Below, one piece after another: positions 25,401 to 33,018 of a stretch of 64,000 bases of DNA. Within the stretch, counting starts at the first letter, position 1, and every line of letters starts with the position of its first letter. This DNA comes from CAYPEK01 sp964409645 (lineage in GTDB: Bacteria; UBP15; UBA6099): assembly GCA_964409645.1 (NCBI GenBank), contig CAYPEK010000002.1, positions 1 through 64,000 of the forward strand, read 5' to 3'. Under the pieces are notes generated by a model, which made no database searches, was not told the origin of the DNA, and saw only the letters and a program-made list of their open reading frames with translations. The translations under genes and the position numbers were made by a program.

Positions 25401-25948
25401 TAGACGGCGCGCCGACGAGCGGCGGCTCGATCGACGTAGATACGCTCGCGGTGTACAACTGGAACTCGGCGGCATCTTCGTGGGACAGAATGGACGGCTC
25501 GGTCGATAAGACAACAAAAACGATTACTGTCTATTCGACGCACTTCTCGCGGTACGACACGCTGGGGTTCAGAATGGGGTTTGCTCCGTCGAGTCTTACG
25601 CCGCTTCAGTTGCTCGATGTTCACACGTACCCGAACCCGTACGTGGCGAGCGCGAACGCCGCAAACGGAATTAAGTTTGCCGCTTCGGACGTGATCGCCG
25701 GGGCAGGCGAGAACGTGACTCTCGAAATCAAGGTTTACGATATCCGCGGGTCGCTGGTAACGACTCTCGTATCGACGATTAACGAGGGTGACGCTCATGA
25801 GAACAACGGACACACTCTGTACACGTGGAGGCCGGTTGTCAACGCGGGCGGCAGGACGCTCGCTTCCGGTGTTTATGTTTACTATCTCACCGCGCGCACG
25901 GCGAATTACGAGGCGACATTCAAAGGCAAGTTCTCGGTGGTTAGATAA
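15622..25948 (+). CDS. Giant secreted multimodular protein, C-terminal section after the amber codon
   Basis: This is the same reading frame as the upstream section, once the arbitrary 100-N gap at 19871-19970 is replaced by the 45 bases predicted from the repeat period. It has no start of its own; the first possible restart codon is GTG 15730. Contents: the last type-A repeats, one type-B repeat, two FN3-like modules (about 16740-17480), a run of twelve type-B repeats (17483-21237), another FN3-like module, further beta domains, and a PD40/TolB-type propeller (about 23480-24760; motifs APAWSADGARLAF, PKWSPDCKMIAF, PNWSADGKLVSY). The C-terminal domain has YPNPY, IKVYDIRGSLV and ASGVYVYYL, as in FlgD-Ig/type IX sorting tails. 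A strong terminator follows. Whether this part is translated depends on whether the TAG is real. Confidence 0.8.
17483..21237 (+). repeat. Type-B Ig-like tandem repeat array, about 309-bp period
   Basis: Twelve units have their NSPAAS (or related) motif near 17494, 17800, 18106, 18415, 18724, 19036, 19345, 19654, 20018, 20327, 20636 and 20948. Spacing is 306, 309 or 312 bases; the 312-base units carry one extra residue (NADNVGG). Each unit has four Cys (NCYYRVLSN, YTC, ANCRDDGADMC). Two isolated type-B units flank the type-A array, at about 13415 and 16456. The gap at 19871 lies inside the eighth unit. Confidence 0.9.
19871..19970. other. Assembly gap 2 (100 N) inside a type-B repeat
   Basis: By comparison with neighbouring units, 45 bases are missing between the flanks (or 45 plus whole repeat units). 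With 45 bases the reading frame continues; with 100 it does not. Confidence 0.95.
23480..24760 (+). other. PD40/TolB-like propeller in the C-terminal part of the giant gene
   Basis: Several W-S-(A/P/Q)-D/S-x-x-x-(I/L/V)-x-F/Y motifs occur (near 23515, 23730, 24475 and 24700), typical of PD40 propeller blades. The blades are separated by variable insertions. It is a second, distinct propeller type in the same protein. Confidence 0.65.
25594..25948 (+). other. C-terminal FlgD-Ig / type IX-like sorting module
   Basis: The last ~115 residues have a YPNPY motif, an IKVYDIRGSLV strand, a GHTLYTWRP-type W motif and an ASGVYVYYL strand, ending in KGKFSVVR. This order is characteristic of FlgD-Ig-like and type IX secretion C-terminal domains. 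Whether a type IX system exists in this organism is not visible here. Confidence 0.65.
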
Positions 25949-25993
25949 CGCGATCGTGGCCGCGCGCGAATGCGCGGAAAATACTGAAGCATG

Positions 25994-26030
25994 AAGGGCG
26001 GGATTTCAATTCCCGCCCTTTGTTTTTTTT
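25994..26030 (+). terminator. Rho-independent terminator of the giant gene
   Basis: A perfect 10-bp stem AAGGGCGGGA/TCCCGCCCTT with a 7-base loop is followed by TGTTTTTTTT, 45 bases past the giant gene's stop. Confidence 0.93.
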
Positions 26031-26204
26031 CGGCCGGCTGTGGCGCATCGGAAATATTGCGCTGAAATGTGCAATTGAGCGAGCGGCTTTTTCTATCCGT
26101 CCATTCGTGGTAGTATTAAGTGAATCTGCCCGAGGGACGGGGTAACTTTAGGAAAGACATATAAGCAGCATTAATTCAATTATATACGGTTTAACGGTAC
26201 AAAT

Positions 26205-28004
26205 ATGAATTTTAGAGATCGTGAAAAAGAACTGGCGATTATCGCTGAGTTCACTCCTGAATTGTACGAGCAGGATACGGTGGATGAAATCTACCGTAAG
26301 GCCGGCGAAATTGTCGAAAAGATGGGCTACAAGTATGTAATCTTTCACGATGACGGAACACATCTCTGTCTGAAATATGCGTCTCTTTCGGACAGTATAG
26401 TCGAGGTGGGAAAAAAGCTGACCGGTCTTGATGCGATGAAGTTTAGAATGCCTCATGCGGAATTCAGCGTGTACAACCGGCATCGCGAAGAGAAAAAGCC
26501 GATATTTTTCGAGGATGCAAATGAATCGACTCAGGAAGTGTTAAGGATAGTCTATGGAGAAAATCCGGGTCTCGGCGGCTTCGTCGCGAAAGGGATTGTA
26601 TCGGTTGCGGATATAGTGATCAAAAGGATATTCCCGGAACTAATCAAGAGCCTGATATCGACTCCGTTTATTGTTGAGGGCGAGGTTTGCGGAAGTCTGT
26701 CGGTTTTCGGTGAAAACATTACGGAAAAGGATGTTCCGACGATATGGCATTTCTCGCAGATTGTAAGTTCGGCCATAAATCTCAAGAAGGCAACTCTCAG
26801 GATGATCGAGGGCATAGAGGAGCGCAAGCGGTCGGAAGAGGAGAAGGAAAATCTGCGGCAGCAGCTCATTCAGGCCCAAAAGATGGATGCAGTGGGCACT
26901 CTGGCCGGCGGGATCGCGCACGACTTCAACAACATGCTCGCGGTGATACTCGGCAACATACAGCTCGCTCTTTTGGATGTCGCGCCGGGAACCTCGCTTG
27001 CCGAGAACCTTTCGGAGGTCGAGCAAGCGGTGGGTCGCGCGAAAAACCTTACGATGAAATTGCTGACTTTCGCGAGAAAGGAAAAGTTGTCCGTCAACAA
27101 CGTGAGCGTCAATGTGGTGCTGGACGAAATAGTTGCAGTACTGAAAAGGACGATCCCCAAGAAAATCTCCGTGGTGACGATACTCGGCAACGATCTCCAG
27201 CATGTCAGCGGCGACGTCAATCAGATGCAGCAAGTGTTTTTGAACGTGTGCAACAACGCATGCGACGCGATGCCCGGCGGCGGGACGTTGACGGTCGAAA
27301 CATCGATGGTCGATGTCGATAATACATACGCGGCGCAGTGTGTTGACGTGGCGCCGGGGCGGTATTGCCTCATCCAGATAAGCGACACGGGCGTCGGCAT
27401 GGACGAAAAAGTGACGAAACGTATATTCGAGCCGTTCTTCACGACCAAGGGAGTCGGAAAAGGCACCGGGCTTGGGTTGTCGGTCTCATACGGAATCGTA
27501 AAGAATCACGGTGGCTTCATCAATGTGTACAGCGCGCCCGGCGAGGGCGCGACATTTAAGATTTACTTGCCTTTCGCCGAGACGGACGGGAATGAAGTGG
27601 CGCTGTCGAACGGTAATTTGACAATCAGCACCGGCACAGAAACCGTTCTCGTTGTGGACGACGAGAGGGCTTGCCTCGATCTCGCGAATAAAATCCTTAC
27701 GAACGCGGGCTATAACGTGTTGACAGCCGACAGCGGAACCGGCGCGGTGAAACTTTTCAGAAAACACGGCAGTGAAATTTCGCTTGTTGTGCTGGACATG
27801 ATAATGCCGGATATGGACGGGCACGATGTGTATCGCCAAATTAAGAAGGTCGATCCGGGCGTGCGGGTTGTGCTCGCATCAGGATACAGCATCAACGGAC
27901 AGGCCGGGAAGCTAATGACCGAGGGTATCAAGGGATTCATTCAAAAGCCGTTCACGCTCACGGAGCTATGCGAAATGGTTCGTAGCGTTATAGATGACAA
28001 TTAG
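26205..28004 (+). CDS. Hybrid sensor histidine kinase with C-terminal receiver domain
   Basis: This is a 599-residue cytoplasmic signalling kinase with no membrane segment. Residues 1-195 look like a GAF-type sensor ending in a helical linker (about 205-230). The HisKA phospho-acceptor motif GGIAHDFNNML has His near residue 239. The HATPase domain shows the N box (NVCNNACDAM), DTGVGMD and GKGTGLGLSVSYGIV. Residues about 475-599 are a receiver domain with VVDDE, phospho-acceptor Asp near 531 (VLDMIMPDMDG) and a conserved Lys in IQKPF. In hybrid kinases of this family the phosphoryl group passes from His to the fused Asp. No output protein is encoded next to it. No clear Shine-Dalgarno precedes ATG 26205. 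The C39-like and cNMP-binding genes follow on the same strand. The stop is TAG TAG. Confidence 0.9.
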   Translation: MNFRDREKELAIIAEFTPELYEQDTVDEIYRKAGEIVEKMGYKYVIFHDDGTHLCLKYASLSDSIVEVGKKLTGLDAMKFRMPHAEFSVYNRHREEKKPIFFEDANESTQEVLRIVYGENPGLGGFVAKGIVSVADIVIKRIFPELIKSLISTPFIVEGEVCGSLSVFGENITEKDVPTIWHFSQIVSSAINLKKATLRMIEGIEERKRSEEEKENLRQQLIQAQKMDAVGTLAGGIAHDFNNMLAVILGNIQLALLDVAPGTSLAENLSEVEQAVGRAKNLTMKLLTFARKEKLSVNNVSVNVVLDEIVAVLKRTIPKKISVVTILGNDLQHVSGDVNQMQQVFLNVCNNACDAMPGGGTLTVETSMVDVDNTYAAQCVDVAPGRYCLIQISDTGVGMDEKVTKRIFEPFFTTKGVGKGTGLGLSVSYGIVKNHGGFINVYSAPGEGATFKIYLPFAETDGNEVALSNGNLTISTGTETVLVVDDERACLDLANKILTNAGYNVLTADSGTGAVKLFRKHGSEISLVVLDMIMPDMDGHDVYRQIKKVDPGVRVVLASGYSINGQAGKLMTEGIKGFIQKPFTLTELCEMVRSVIDDN

Positions 28005-28084
28005 TAGTTGTATTCGCGCGATGGAGTCCAGAGCCATTTCCGGTGGCCCGAAAAACAAGGTTGTTTCATCCGCAGGTTTTATGA

Positions 28085-28093
28085 TGTTATAAT
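28085..28093 (+). promoter_or_regulatory. Extended -10 promoter element before the C39-like peptidase gene
   Basis: TGTTATAAT is a perfect -10 hexamer with the extended TGn motif, ending 12 bases before ATG 28106. There is no Shine-Dalgarno, so the transcript would have a leader of about six bases. Confidence 0.5.
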
Positions 28094-28105
28094 ATCCTCG
28101 AAAAT

Positions 28106-29212
28106 ATGGCGTGCGAACCGAAGAACAACATGCCTTTCACCGGCAGACACGGGTTGATTTCTGATGTTTTCGGGCCGAAAGCCGGCGAGGCCGGAGATAT
28201 CAGAGACCTCTGCGCGACGGATGCCGGACTGACGCTTGCGCCATCGGACGCCGGGTTTGTGGAGTTAGGCTTGTTCGAGTCGTCACCGATAAGTTTGGAA
28301 TTTCCTGCTAACGAGATGATTCCGACGTGTAACGGCACTTCACCGGCGGGCGCACGGATCGAGCTCGAATTTCGCGTGCGCGGAGAGGGTGCACATTGGT
28401 CCGGCTGGTTTCAGTGCGGCCTGTGGAGTCCCGAGCAGCGCGGTGGCCTGAAAAGAAAGAGCATTATTTACGGCGAGCTCGATGTGGACCATTTCAAAGC
28501 ATCGAGGATGTTTGACACCGTTCAATATCGTGTGAGGTTCAGTTCGGCGGACGGTTTGAGGACGCCGATTCTGAGGCGCGTTTCGTTTTGTGTCTCCGAT
28601 ACGCGAACCGCTGGGGAATCGGGCGCGGATGTGGGGCCGTACGTCGGCCGGGCGCTCGATCTCGGCGTGCCGTGGCTGTCGCAGTACGATCCGAAAACTG
28701 TTCGCGATGAAGAGATGATCCGTTGCGGAGTCTGCGCGGCTACGTCGGTCACGATGGCGCTGAATTACTACGGGATTCCGGTTGAAGTGGCGGATGTCGC
28801 CCGGCGCGCGTATGATCCGAACGCGAAGATTTACGGCAACTGGTCGTATCTGATCGCCGCAGCGTCGGAGTTCGGACCGGCGGCTTGGGTTCAGCGGTTC
28901 AACCACCTCGACGGGCTGACGGAAATGCTCGATCGCGGAGTGCCGCCGATTATCAGCATAAGGTACGACAAGGGCGACCTGAGCTCGAAGCCCGACCGCG
29001 AGTCGCGCGGGCATCTGGTGCTCGTACGCGGAGTGACGTCGGGCGGCGACCTTATCTGCAACGACCCGGACGCTCGCGAGCCGCGCGAGCAGGGCAGGCC
29101 GGTTGTCTATGGGCGGGAGGAGATCGCGCGGGCATTTTTCCGGCGCGGCGGCGTGGCGCTGATAATCGAATCGCGGGGGACCGTTGCGCGGCCGGTGAAT
29201 CGCGCCGGTTGA
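28106..29212 (+). CDS. C39-like papain-fold cysteine peptidase with N-terminal beta domain
   Basis: This is a 368-residue protein. Residues 1-175 form a beta-rich domain with no named family recognised. Residues about 185-360 match the Peptidase_C39_2 pattern: a VPWLSQYD lead-in, catalytic Cys 207 in CGVCAATSV, catalytic His in RGHLVLVRG, and an Asn/Asp in CNDPDA. The family is a papain-like fold used in peptide processing and cell-wall or bacteriocin maturation; the substrate here is unknown. No signal peptide is evident, so the location is uncertain. It starts at ATG 28106 without a ribosome site but directly behind a -10 element. It lies about 100 bases downstream of the hybrid kinase and 90 bases upstream of the cNMP-binding gene, on the same strand. 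Confidence 0.8.
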   Translation: MACEPKNNMPFTGRHGLISDVFGPKAGEAGDIRDLCATDAGLTLAPSDAGFVELGLFESSPISLEFPANEMIPTCNGTSPAGARIELEFRVRGEGAHWSGWFQCGLWSPEQRGGLKRKSIIYGELDVDHFKASRMFDTVQYRVRFSSADGLRTPILRRVSFCVSDTRTAGESGADVGPYVGRALDLGVPWLSQYDPKTVRDEEMIRCGVCAATSVTMALNYYGIPVEVADVARRAYDPNAKIYGNWSYLIAAASEFGPAAWVQRFNHLDGLTEMLDRGVPPIISIRYDKGDLSSKPDRESRGHLVLVRGVTSGGDLICNDPDAREPREQGRPVVYGREEIARAFFRRGGVALIIESRGTVARPVNRAG

Positions 29213-29302
29213 TGTTTTCGGACCCTCCCTCAGGACGTTCTTTACACTAAATAACGAATACTGTAATATTTATGTGCCAATCTTTGCGTGCGGAGATTTA
29301 AA

Positions 29303-29827
29303 ATGACGACAATCGAAACTCTCAAACACTGCCGCCTGTTCGAGTTGCTGAATGACGAACAATTGATGAAGATCGCCGAGATGGTGGAGGAACACCATTT
29401 CAGGAAGGGCGACCACGTTTGCCGAGAGGGCGCGTGGGGCGATTCGATGTTTATCATAGGCGACGGAGAGCTGAAGATAGTGAAGAAACTCAGCGCGGAA
29501 AATGTTTGGGACATCACATCTCTGAGGCACGGCGACTTTTTCGGAGAGGTGGCGCTGATCGACGGCAGCCCGCGCACGGCGAGCGCCGTGGCGCTGACGA
29601 ACTCGACCGTGTTCGAGCTGTTCGGGCGCGATTTCAAGAAGCTCATCAGCGCGGGCGACGACCTGTCGAACAGGATGCTCGAATCGCTCCTTCGCGTACT
29701 CATCAACCGGCTGCGCGCGACGGACGACCTCATTACTAACATAATGTCTGAAAAGCTGAAGAACGAATCCGGCCACAATGCCACAATGCGCGAAGTCATC
29801 TCGCGGATGATGGTCGGAAGGCATTGA
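29303..29827 (+). CDS. Cyclic nucleotide-binding (Crp-like) domain protein without DNA-binding domain
   Basis: A 174-residue protein. Residues about 8-125 are a cNMP-binding beta roll: the opening motif LKHCRLFELLNDEQL, then GDHVCREGAWGDSMFIIGDGEL, then the phosphate-binding cassette FFGEVALIDGSPRTASAVA with the conserved Glu and Arg. The last 50 residues are helical and contain no recognisable helix-turn-helix, unlike Crp/Fnr regulators. ATG 29303 was chosen over GTG 29288 because GGAG lies 7 bases upstream. Binding of cAMP or cGMP is inferred from the cassette. The partner it controls is not evident; such stand-alone domains often act as regulatory subunits. Confidence 0.88.
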   Translation: MTTIETLKHCRLFELLNDEQLMKIAEMVEEHHFRKGDHVCREGAWGDSMFIIGDGELKIVKKLSAENVWDITSLRHGDFFGEVALIDGSPRTASAVALTNSTVFELFGRDFKKLISAGDDLSNRMLESLLRVLINRLRATDDLITNIMSEKLKNESGHNATMREVISRMMVGRH

Positions 29828-29881
29828 ACCCTACGTCTTATACTCAACTAAAAATTGAATAAAGATTTTGCTGTTGTGTAT

Positions 29882-30448
29882 TTATTTCCCGCAGACACTT
29901 TCCGGTAGGCCGAGCGACTCGAAAAGCTCGCGCCGACGCCGCTGAAAGTTCGGCATGAACCTCTCGTCGGCCACGAACTCCGCGCGCATTTCGATTGCAT
30001 CCTCTTCGTTATCGCGATAGTAACGGTCTCGCACGCGCACGGGCAGGAAACGGTAACGCGCGTAGAGCCTCTGCGCCGGCAGGTTGTAGCGGCGCACTTC
30101 AAGGAACATCGTCTCCGAGCGGCGGCCGAGCGAGAAGTCGATCTGGTTCACGAGCAACTGCTCAGCCACGCGGCGGCGTCTGTATCCGTAATCCACCGCG
30201 ATTGTCGTAATGTGGCCTTCGCCCGTGATCGCCCACTGGCCCGAGTAGCCGATCACCTGTTCATCCGACGCCGCCACTATGTATCTCGCGTAATTATTCT
30301 TCGTGAGTTCGTCTATAAAGCTCTGCACCGGCCACGGGAAGGGGAAAGATGCGTATTCGATGGCGTACACTTCCATCACGTCCTCGACGCGCATGTCTCT
30401 TATCAGCACCGGCAGCGGTTCGGGTTTCGTGTCAGGCTTTAATTCCAA
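29882..30448 (-). CDS. rimI: RimI-like GNAT N-acetyltransferase
   Basis: A 188-residue GNAT-fold protein, the last gene of the tsaE-tsaB-rimI operon; RimI acetylates the N-terminal Ala of ribosomal protein S18 in E. coli. The family pattern is visible: IRDMRVEDVMEVYAIE at the start, SFPFPW, then ITTIAVDYGYRRRR, EVRRYNLPAQRLYARYRF and RDRYYRD. The upstream in-frame extension is rejected because it overlaps tsaB and is Arg/Ser-rich. TTG 30448 is preferred: GGAG lies 7 bases before it and it overlaps the tsaB end by 17 bases. ATG 30394 is an alternative. Oddity: in the acetyl-CoA loop, where the family has Q/R-x-x-G-x-G/A, this protein reads R-R-R-R-V-A, so the usual Gly is Arg. Confidence 0.85.
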   Translation of the reverse strand: MELKPDTKPEPLPVLIRDMRVEDVMEVYAIEYASFPFPWPVQSFIDELTKNNYARYIVAASDEQVIGYSGQWAITGEGHITTIAVDYGYRRRRVAEQLLVNQIDFSLGRRSETMFLEVRRYNLPAQRLYARYRFLPVRVRDRYYRDNEEDAIEMRAEFVADERFMPNFQRRRRELFESLGLPESVCGK

Positions 30449-31136
30449 GGTTACGCTCCGCTTGGGTGAGGCAGAGGTAGTTAGGCCTCGCCTCGTTGTA
30501 CGGGCCCGCGCCGGCGGTTTCCGCCGCTTCGCAGACGATTGCCGCGTCCGGCCGGTTGAATTCCGTCGCTGCAAATGCCGCGCGGTCGCCGAGGATTTCC
30601 TCGACCGCGCCGCGCATTCTTTCCGCCGCACTTCCGAAAAAGAGGATTCTCTGACTGGTCTCCAAACCTTTAAGCAGTTCGCGCAGACCAGCCTCGTCGT
30701 TCAGCCGTTCGGCCTCGTCGATCTCGACTTCGCGTTCAGGAGTGCGCCGGTATATCGAGGTGAATATCTCCACTTTCGTGCAACTGACAATCGGCAAAAA
30801 CGTATCCGTATCTTTATATTCACGCGCCGCGCGGATGCACATTGCGCGCATGGAAGAAACCGTCGCAACGGGCTTGCCGATGACCTGCGCGAGTGTTTTC
30901 ACTGTGGCGAGAGCTATCTTGATGCCGGTCAGTCCGCCCGGCCCGGCGTCCATTCCGAAGCGGTCGATGTCTCCGAGTGAGAGGCCGCCGCCGGTGAGCA
31001 GTTTGTCTATGCGCGGAATGAGCTGCTCGACGCAGACGCGCGAGCCTGAGAATGAGTCCGAGGCGATTGTCGCGCCGTCCCGCCTGATTGCTATACCGCA
31101 ACATTCATCCGAAGTTGTTATTCCGAGTACGATCAT
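30432..31136 (-). CDS. tsaB: tRNA threonylcarbamoyladenosine biosynthesis protein TsaB
   Basis: A 234-residue ASKHA-fold protein. TsaB partners TsaD and TsaE in transferring threonylcarbamoyl to A37 of ANN-decoding tRNAs in the cytoplasm. Visible marks are the N-terminal VLGITTSDECCGIAI strand-turn, the GPGGLTGIKIALATVKTLA motif typical of TsaB/TsaD, and the conserved ending with NEARPNYLCLTQAE. The start ATG 31136 overlaps the tsaE stop by four bases (ATGA), so the two are translationally coupled. TsaB is a non-catalytic scaffold in known complexes. tsaD and tsaC are not in this window. Confidence 0.92.
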   Translation of the reverse strand: MIVLGITTSDECCGIAIRRDGATIASDSFSGSRVCVEQLIPRIDKLLTGGGLSLGDIDRFGMDAGPGGLTGIKIALATVKTLAQVIGKPVATVSSMRAMCIRAAREYKDTDTFLPIVSCTKVEIFTSIYRRTPEREVEIDEAERLNDEAGLRELLKGLETSQRILFFGSAAERMRGAVEEILGDRAAFAATEFNRPDAAIVCEAAETAGAGPYNEARPNYLCLTQAERNLGIKA

Positions 31137-31618
31137 GTTGTTATTTCCGATTTATTAATCGATAAGAGATAGTCTGAAAGGGCGCTGCCTGAGCCGCCCG
31201 CGCCGTTGATTTCGATCCGCCGCCGGTTTTCGCTCTCCCATTCAAGCCGCAGGAGCAGTTTGTCGTCGGCTCCCGGCACTTCGAACCGCTCTGACCACTC
31301 GGCCACCACCACGCCGTCTGCGAGGCAGCCTAGGATGTCGAGGTCGAGCAGGTCGGCTTCGGCGTCGAGGCGGTAGAAATCGAAGTGGAAGAGGCGCTCG
31401 CGGCCGGCGTATTCGCGCACGAGCTGGAAGGTGGGGCTGGTGATGTTGGCGTTGATGCCGAGCCCGCGGGCTATGCCTCGCGTGATTGTGGTTTTGCCGC
31501 CGCCGAGGTCGCCGCTGAGCCCTATGAAAAGTCCGCGAGATGCGAGTTCGCCGAGGCGTCTGCCGATCTTCTCGGTTTCCCCTGCGCTGTTTGTCGTCAC
31601 TGTCCCCAAAATTTCCAT
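31133..31618 (-). CDS. tsaE: tRNA threonylcarbamoyladenosine biosynthesis ATPase TsaE
   Basis: A 161-residue P-loop ATPase needed for TsaBD turnover. The Walker A motif is GDLGGGKTT (residues 36-44). The sequence TSPTFQLVREY and the HFDFYRLD segment are hallmark TsaE elements, as is the later VVVAEWSERF. Length matches the family (about 150-165). Its position first in tsaE-tsaB-rimI is a widespread bacterial arrangement. The upstream ribosome site is weak (AAGGCAG, about 10 bases before the ATG). Confidence 0.93.
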   Translation of the reverse strand: MEILGTVTTNSAGETEKIGRRLGELASRGLFIGLSGDLGGGKTTITRGIARGLGINANITSPTFQLVREYAGRERLFHFDFYRLDAEADLLDLDILGCLADGVVVAEWSERFEVPGADDKLLLRLEWESENRRRIEINGAGGSGSALSDYLLSINKSEITT

Positions 31619-31736
31619 ACTATCAATCTGCCTTCAACGCTGCTTTCAGTCAAGCGTTATCGGTGTGAAGAATCCTTTGCGTTTGAGCGCGATATCTTCG
31701 TGGTTTGTGCTTTGAGCAGGGAGGTCCCGACTGCTC

Positions 31737-32969
31737 TCACATTTTCGCGGCTTCTTTCGCGGCGGCGACGACGGCGTCGATGTCCTCGGCCGAAATGTCG
31801 ATCGGCGGCGTGATGCGGACGACGGACGGGTTTACCGCGGCGGGCAGCGCGATTACGCCGTTGGCGGCGAGCCCGCGTACGAAGTTTTCCGCCGCGCCGG
31901 GGTTGTCGGCCACGATGCCGGTCAGCAACCCGTATCCGCGCGCTTCAAGGAACTTGTCGCGGTGGTCGGCGACTATGTCGTTCAGCCCGGATAGCAGCCG
32001 CTTGCCCTGCGCCTCCGCGTTCTCCCACAGGCGGTTCGTTACTATGTGTTTGACCGCCGCTATGCCGACCATGCAGCCGATGTCGGCGCCGCCGAATGTC
32101 GAGAGGTGGATCAGCGGGTGGGTCAGCATGAACCGGTTGAGCCGCGAGGTGAATACGGTGGCGGTTATCGGGTAGATCGTTCCGCTCATCGCGCGGCCGA
32201 TGTTGAGTGCGTCCGGGACGACGCCTTCGTACTGGCAGGCGAAGAGTTTGCCGGTGCGTCCGAGCGAGGTGAATCCTTCGTCGAAGATGAGGACTGCGCC
32301 GTGCTGGTCGCATACTTTGCGGGCTTCCGCGAGAAATCCGGCGGGTGGCGCAACGATTCCGCCGTCGCTCTGGATCGGCTCGACGATGACCGCAGCGGTC
32401 TTGTCGGAGACCGCTTTGCGGAGCGAGTCGGTGTCGAGCGGGATCTGACGTATGTGCGGGATCATCGGGCCGAAGAGCTGTTGGCGTTTCGGATCATCCG
32501 AAGCGGCGAGTGCGAAGCCGGTCTGCCCGTGCGACGCGCCTTTGAAGCAGATGATGTCCTTGCGGCCTGTGAACCCGCGCGCGAGTTTCATCGCGAACTC
32601 GTTCGTTTCGCTCTGTCCTACGCCGAACACGGTGCATTTCAGGTCGCCGGGTGTAGTTTCCGCGAGCAGTTTCGCGAGCGCGGCTTTCTGTGCCGAGATC
32701 ATCGGGAAGTTGCCGAGGTCGAGTTCCTTCGACGCCTCGCGAAGCGCGGCGATGATCTCCGGCCGCCGGTGGCCGACGACGTACTGGCCCGCCGAGCAGT
32801 GGCAATCGATGTACGCGCGGCCTTCGGTGTCGTAGATGCGGGAGCCTTCGCGGCGCCCGATGACGAATCCGAGTCCGAGCGATTTCATCCGCTCGATGTG
32901 TCCGCCGTTCACACGCTTAGCGTATATGTCGAATATCTCTTTGTCGGTTTCTTTTATCTGTGTGCTCAT
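31737..32969 (-). CDS. Class-III aminotransferase paralogue lacking the PLP lysine (probable pseudoenzyme)
   Basis: A 410-residue protein with the full class-III (PLP fold type I) outline, aligning without gaps to its neighbour at 33019-34404 over the core. The Asp that holds the PLP ring nitrogen is kept (D230 in LIFDEG). The Schiff-base Lys, K262 in the neighbour (VAKSISG), is Arg 259 here (IGRAMSG, codon CGC at 32195-32193). The PLP-contacting Gln of DEVQTG is Phe (DEGFTS), and the SGGGEAN phosphate-cup segment reads VGQSETN. Catalysis by the normal mechanism is therefore unlikely, yet the frame is intact with no stops, so selection seems to maintain it. GGAG lies 6 bases before the ATG. 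It sits 49 bases downstream of the paralogue, in one likely operon. A regulatory or heteromeric subunit is one possibility; another cofactor-free function is also possible. Confidence 0.85.
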   Translation of the reverse strand: MSTQIKETDKEIFDIYAKRVNGGHIERMKSLGLGFVIGRREGSRIYDTEGRAYIDCHCSAGQYVVGHRRPEIIAALREASKELDLGNFPMISAQKAALAKLLAETTPGDLKCTVFGVGQSETNEFAMKLARGFTGRKDIICFKGASHGQTGFALAASDDPKRQQLFGPMIPHIRQIPLDTDSLRKAVSDKTAAVIVEPIQSDGGIVAPPAGFLAEARKVCDQHGAVLIFDEGFTSLGRTGKLFACQYEGVVPDALNIGRAMSGTIYPITATVFTSRLNRFMLTHPLIHLSTFGGADIGCMVGIAAVKHIVTNRLWENAEAQGKRLLSGLNDIVADHRDKFLEARGYGLLTGIVADNPGAAENFVRGLAANGVIALPAAVNPSVVRITPPIDISAEDIDAVVAAAKEAAKM

Positions 32970-33018
32970 TTTTTTCTCCGTTTCGCAATGCGATTTGAAT
33001 GTAACCAGCGCCGGGGCC

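Noticed and set aside
30449..30631. 61-residue N-terminal extension of RimI
   Set aside because: It overlaps tsaB in another frame, is Arg/Ser-rich, and a GGAG-supported TTG start lies at 30448.
31714..31736. GAGCAG/CTGCTC hairpin after the aminotransferase gene as a terminator
   Set aside because: The stem is six pairs with an 11-base loop, and no T run follows.
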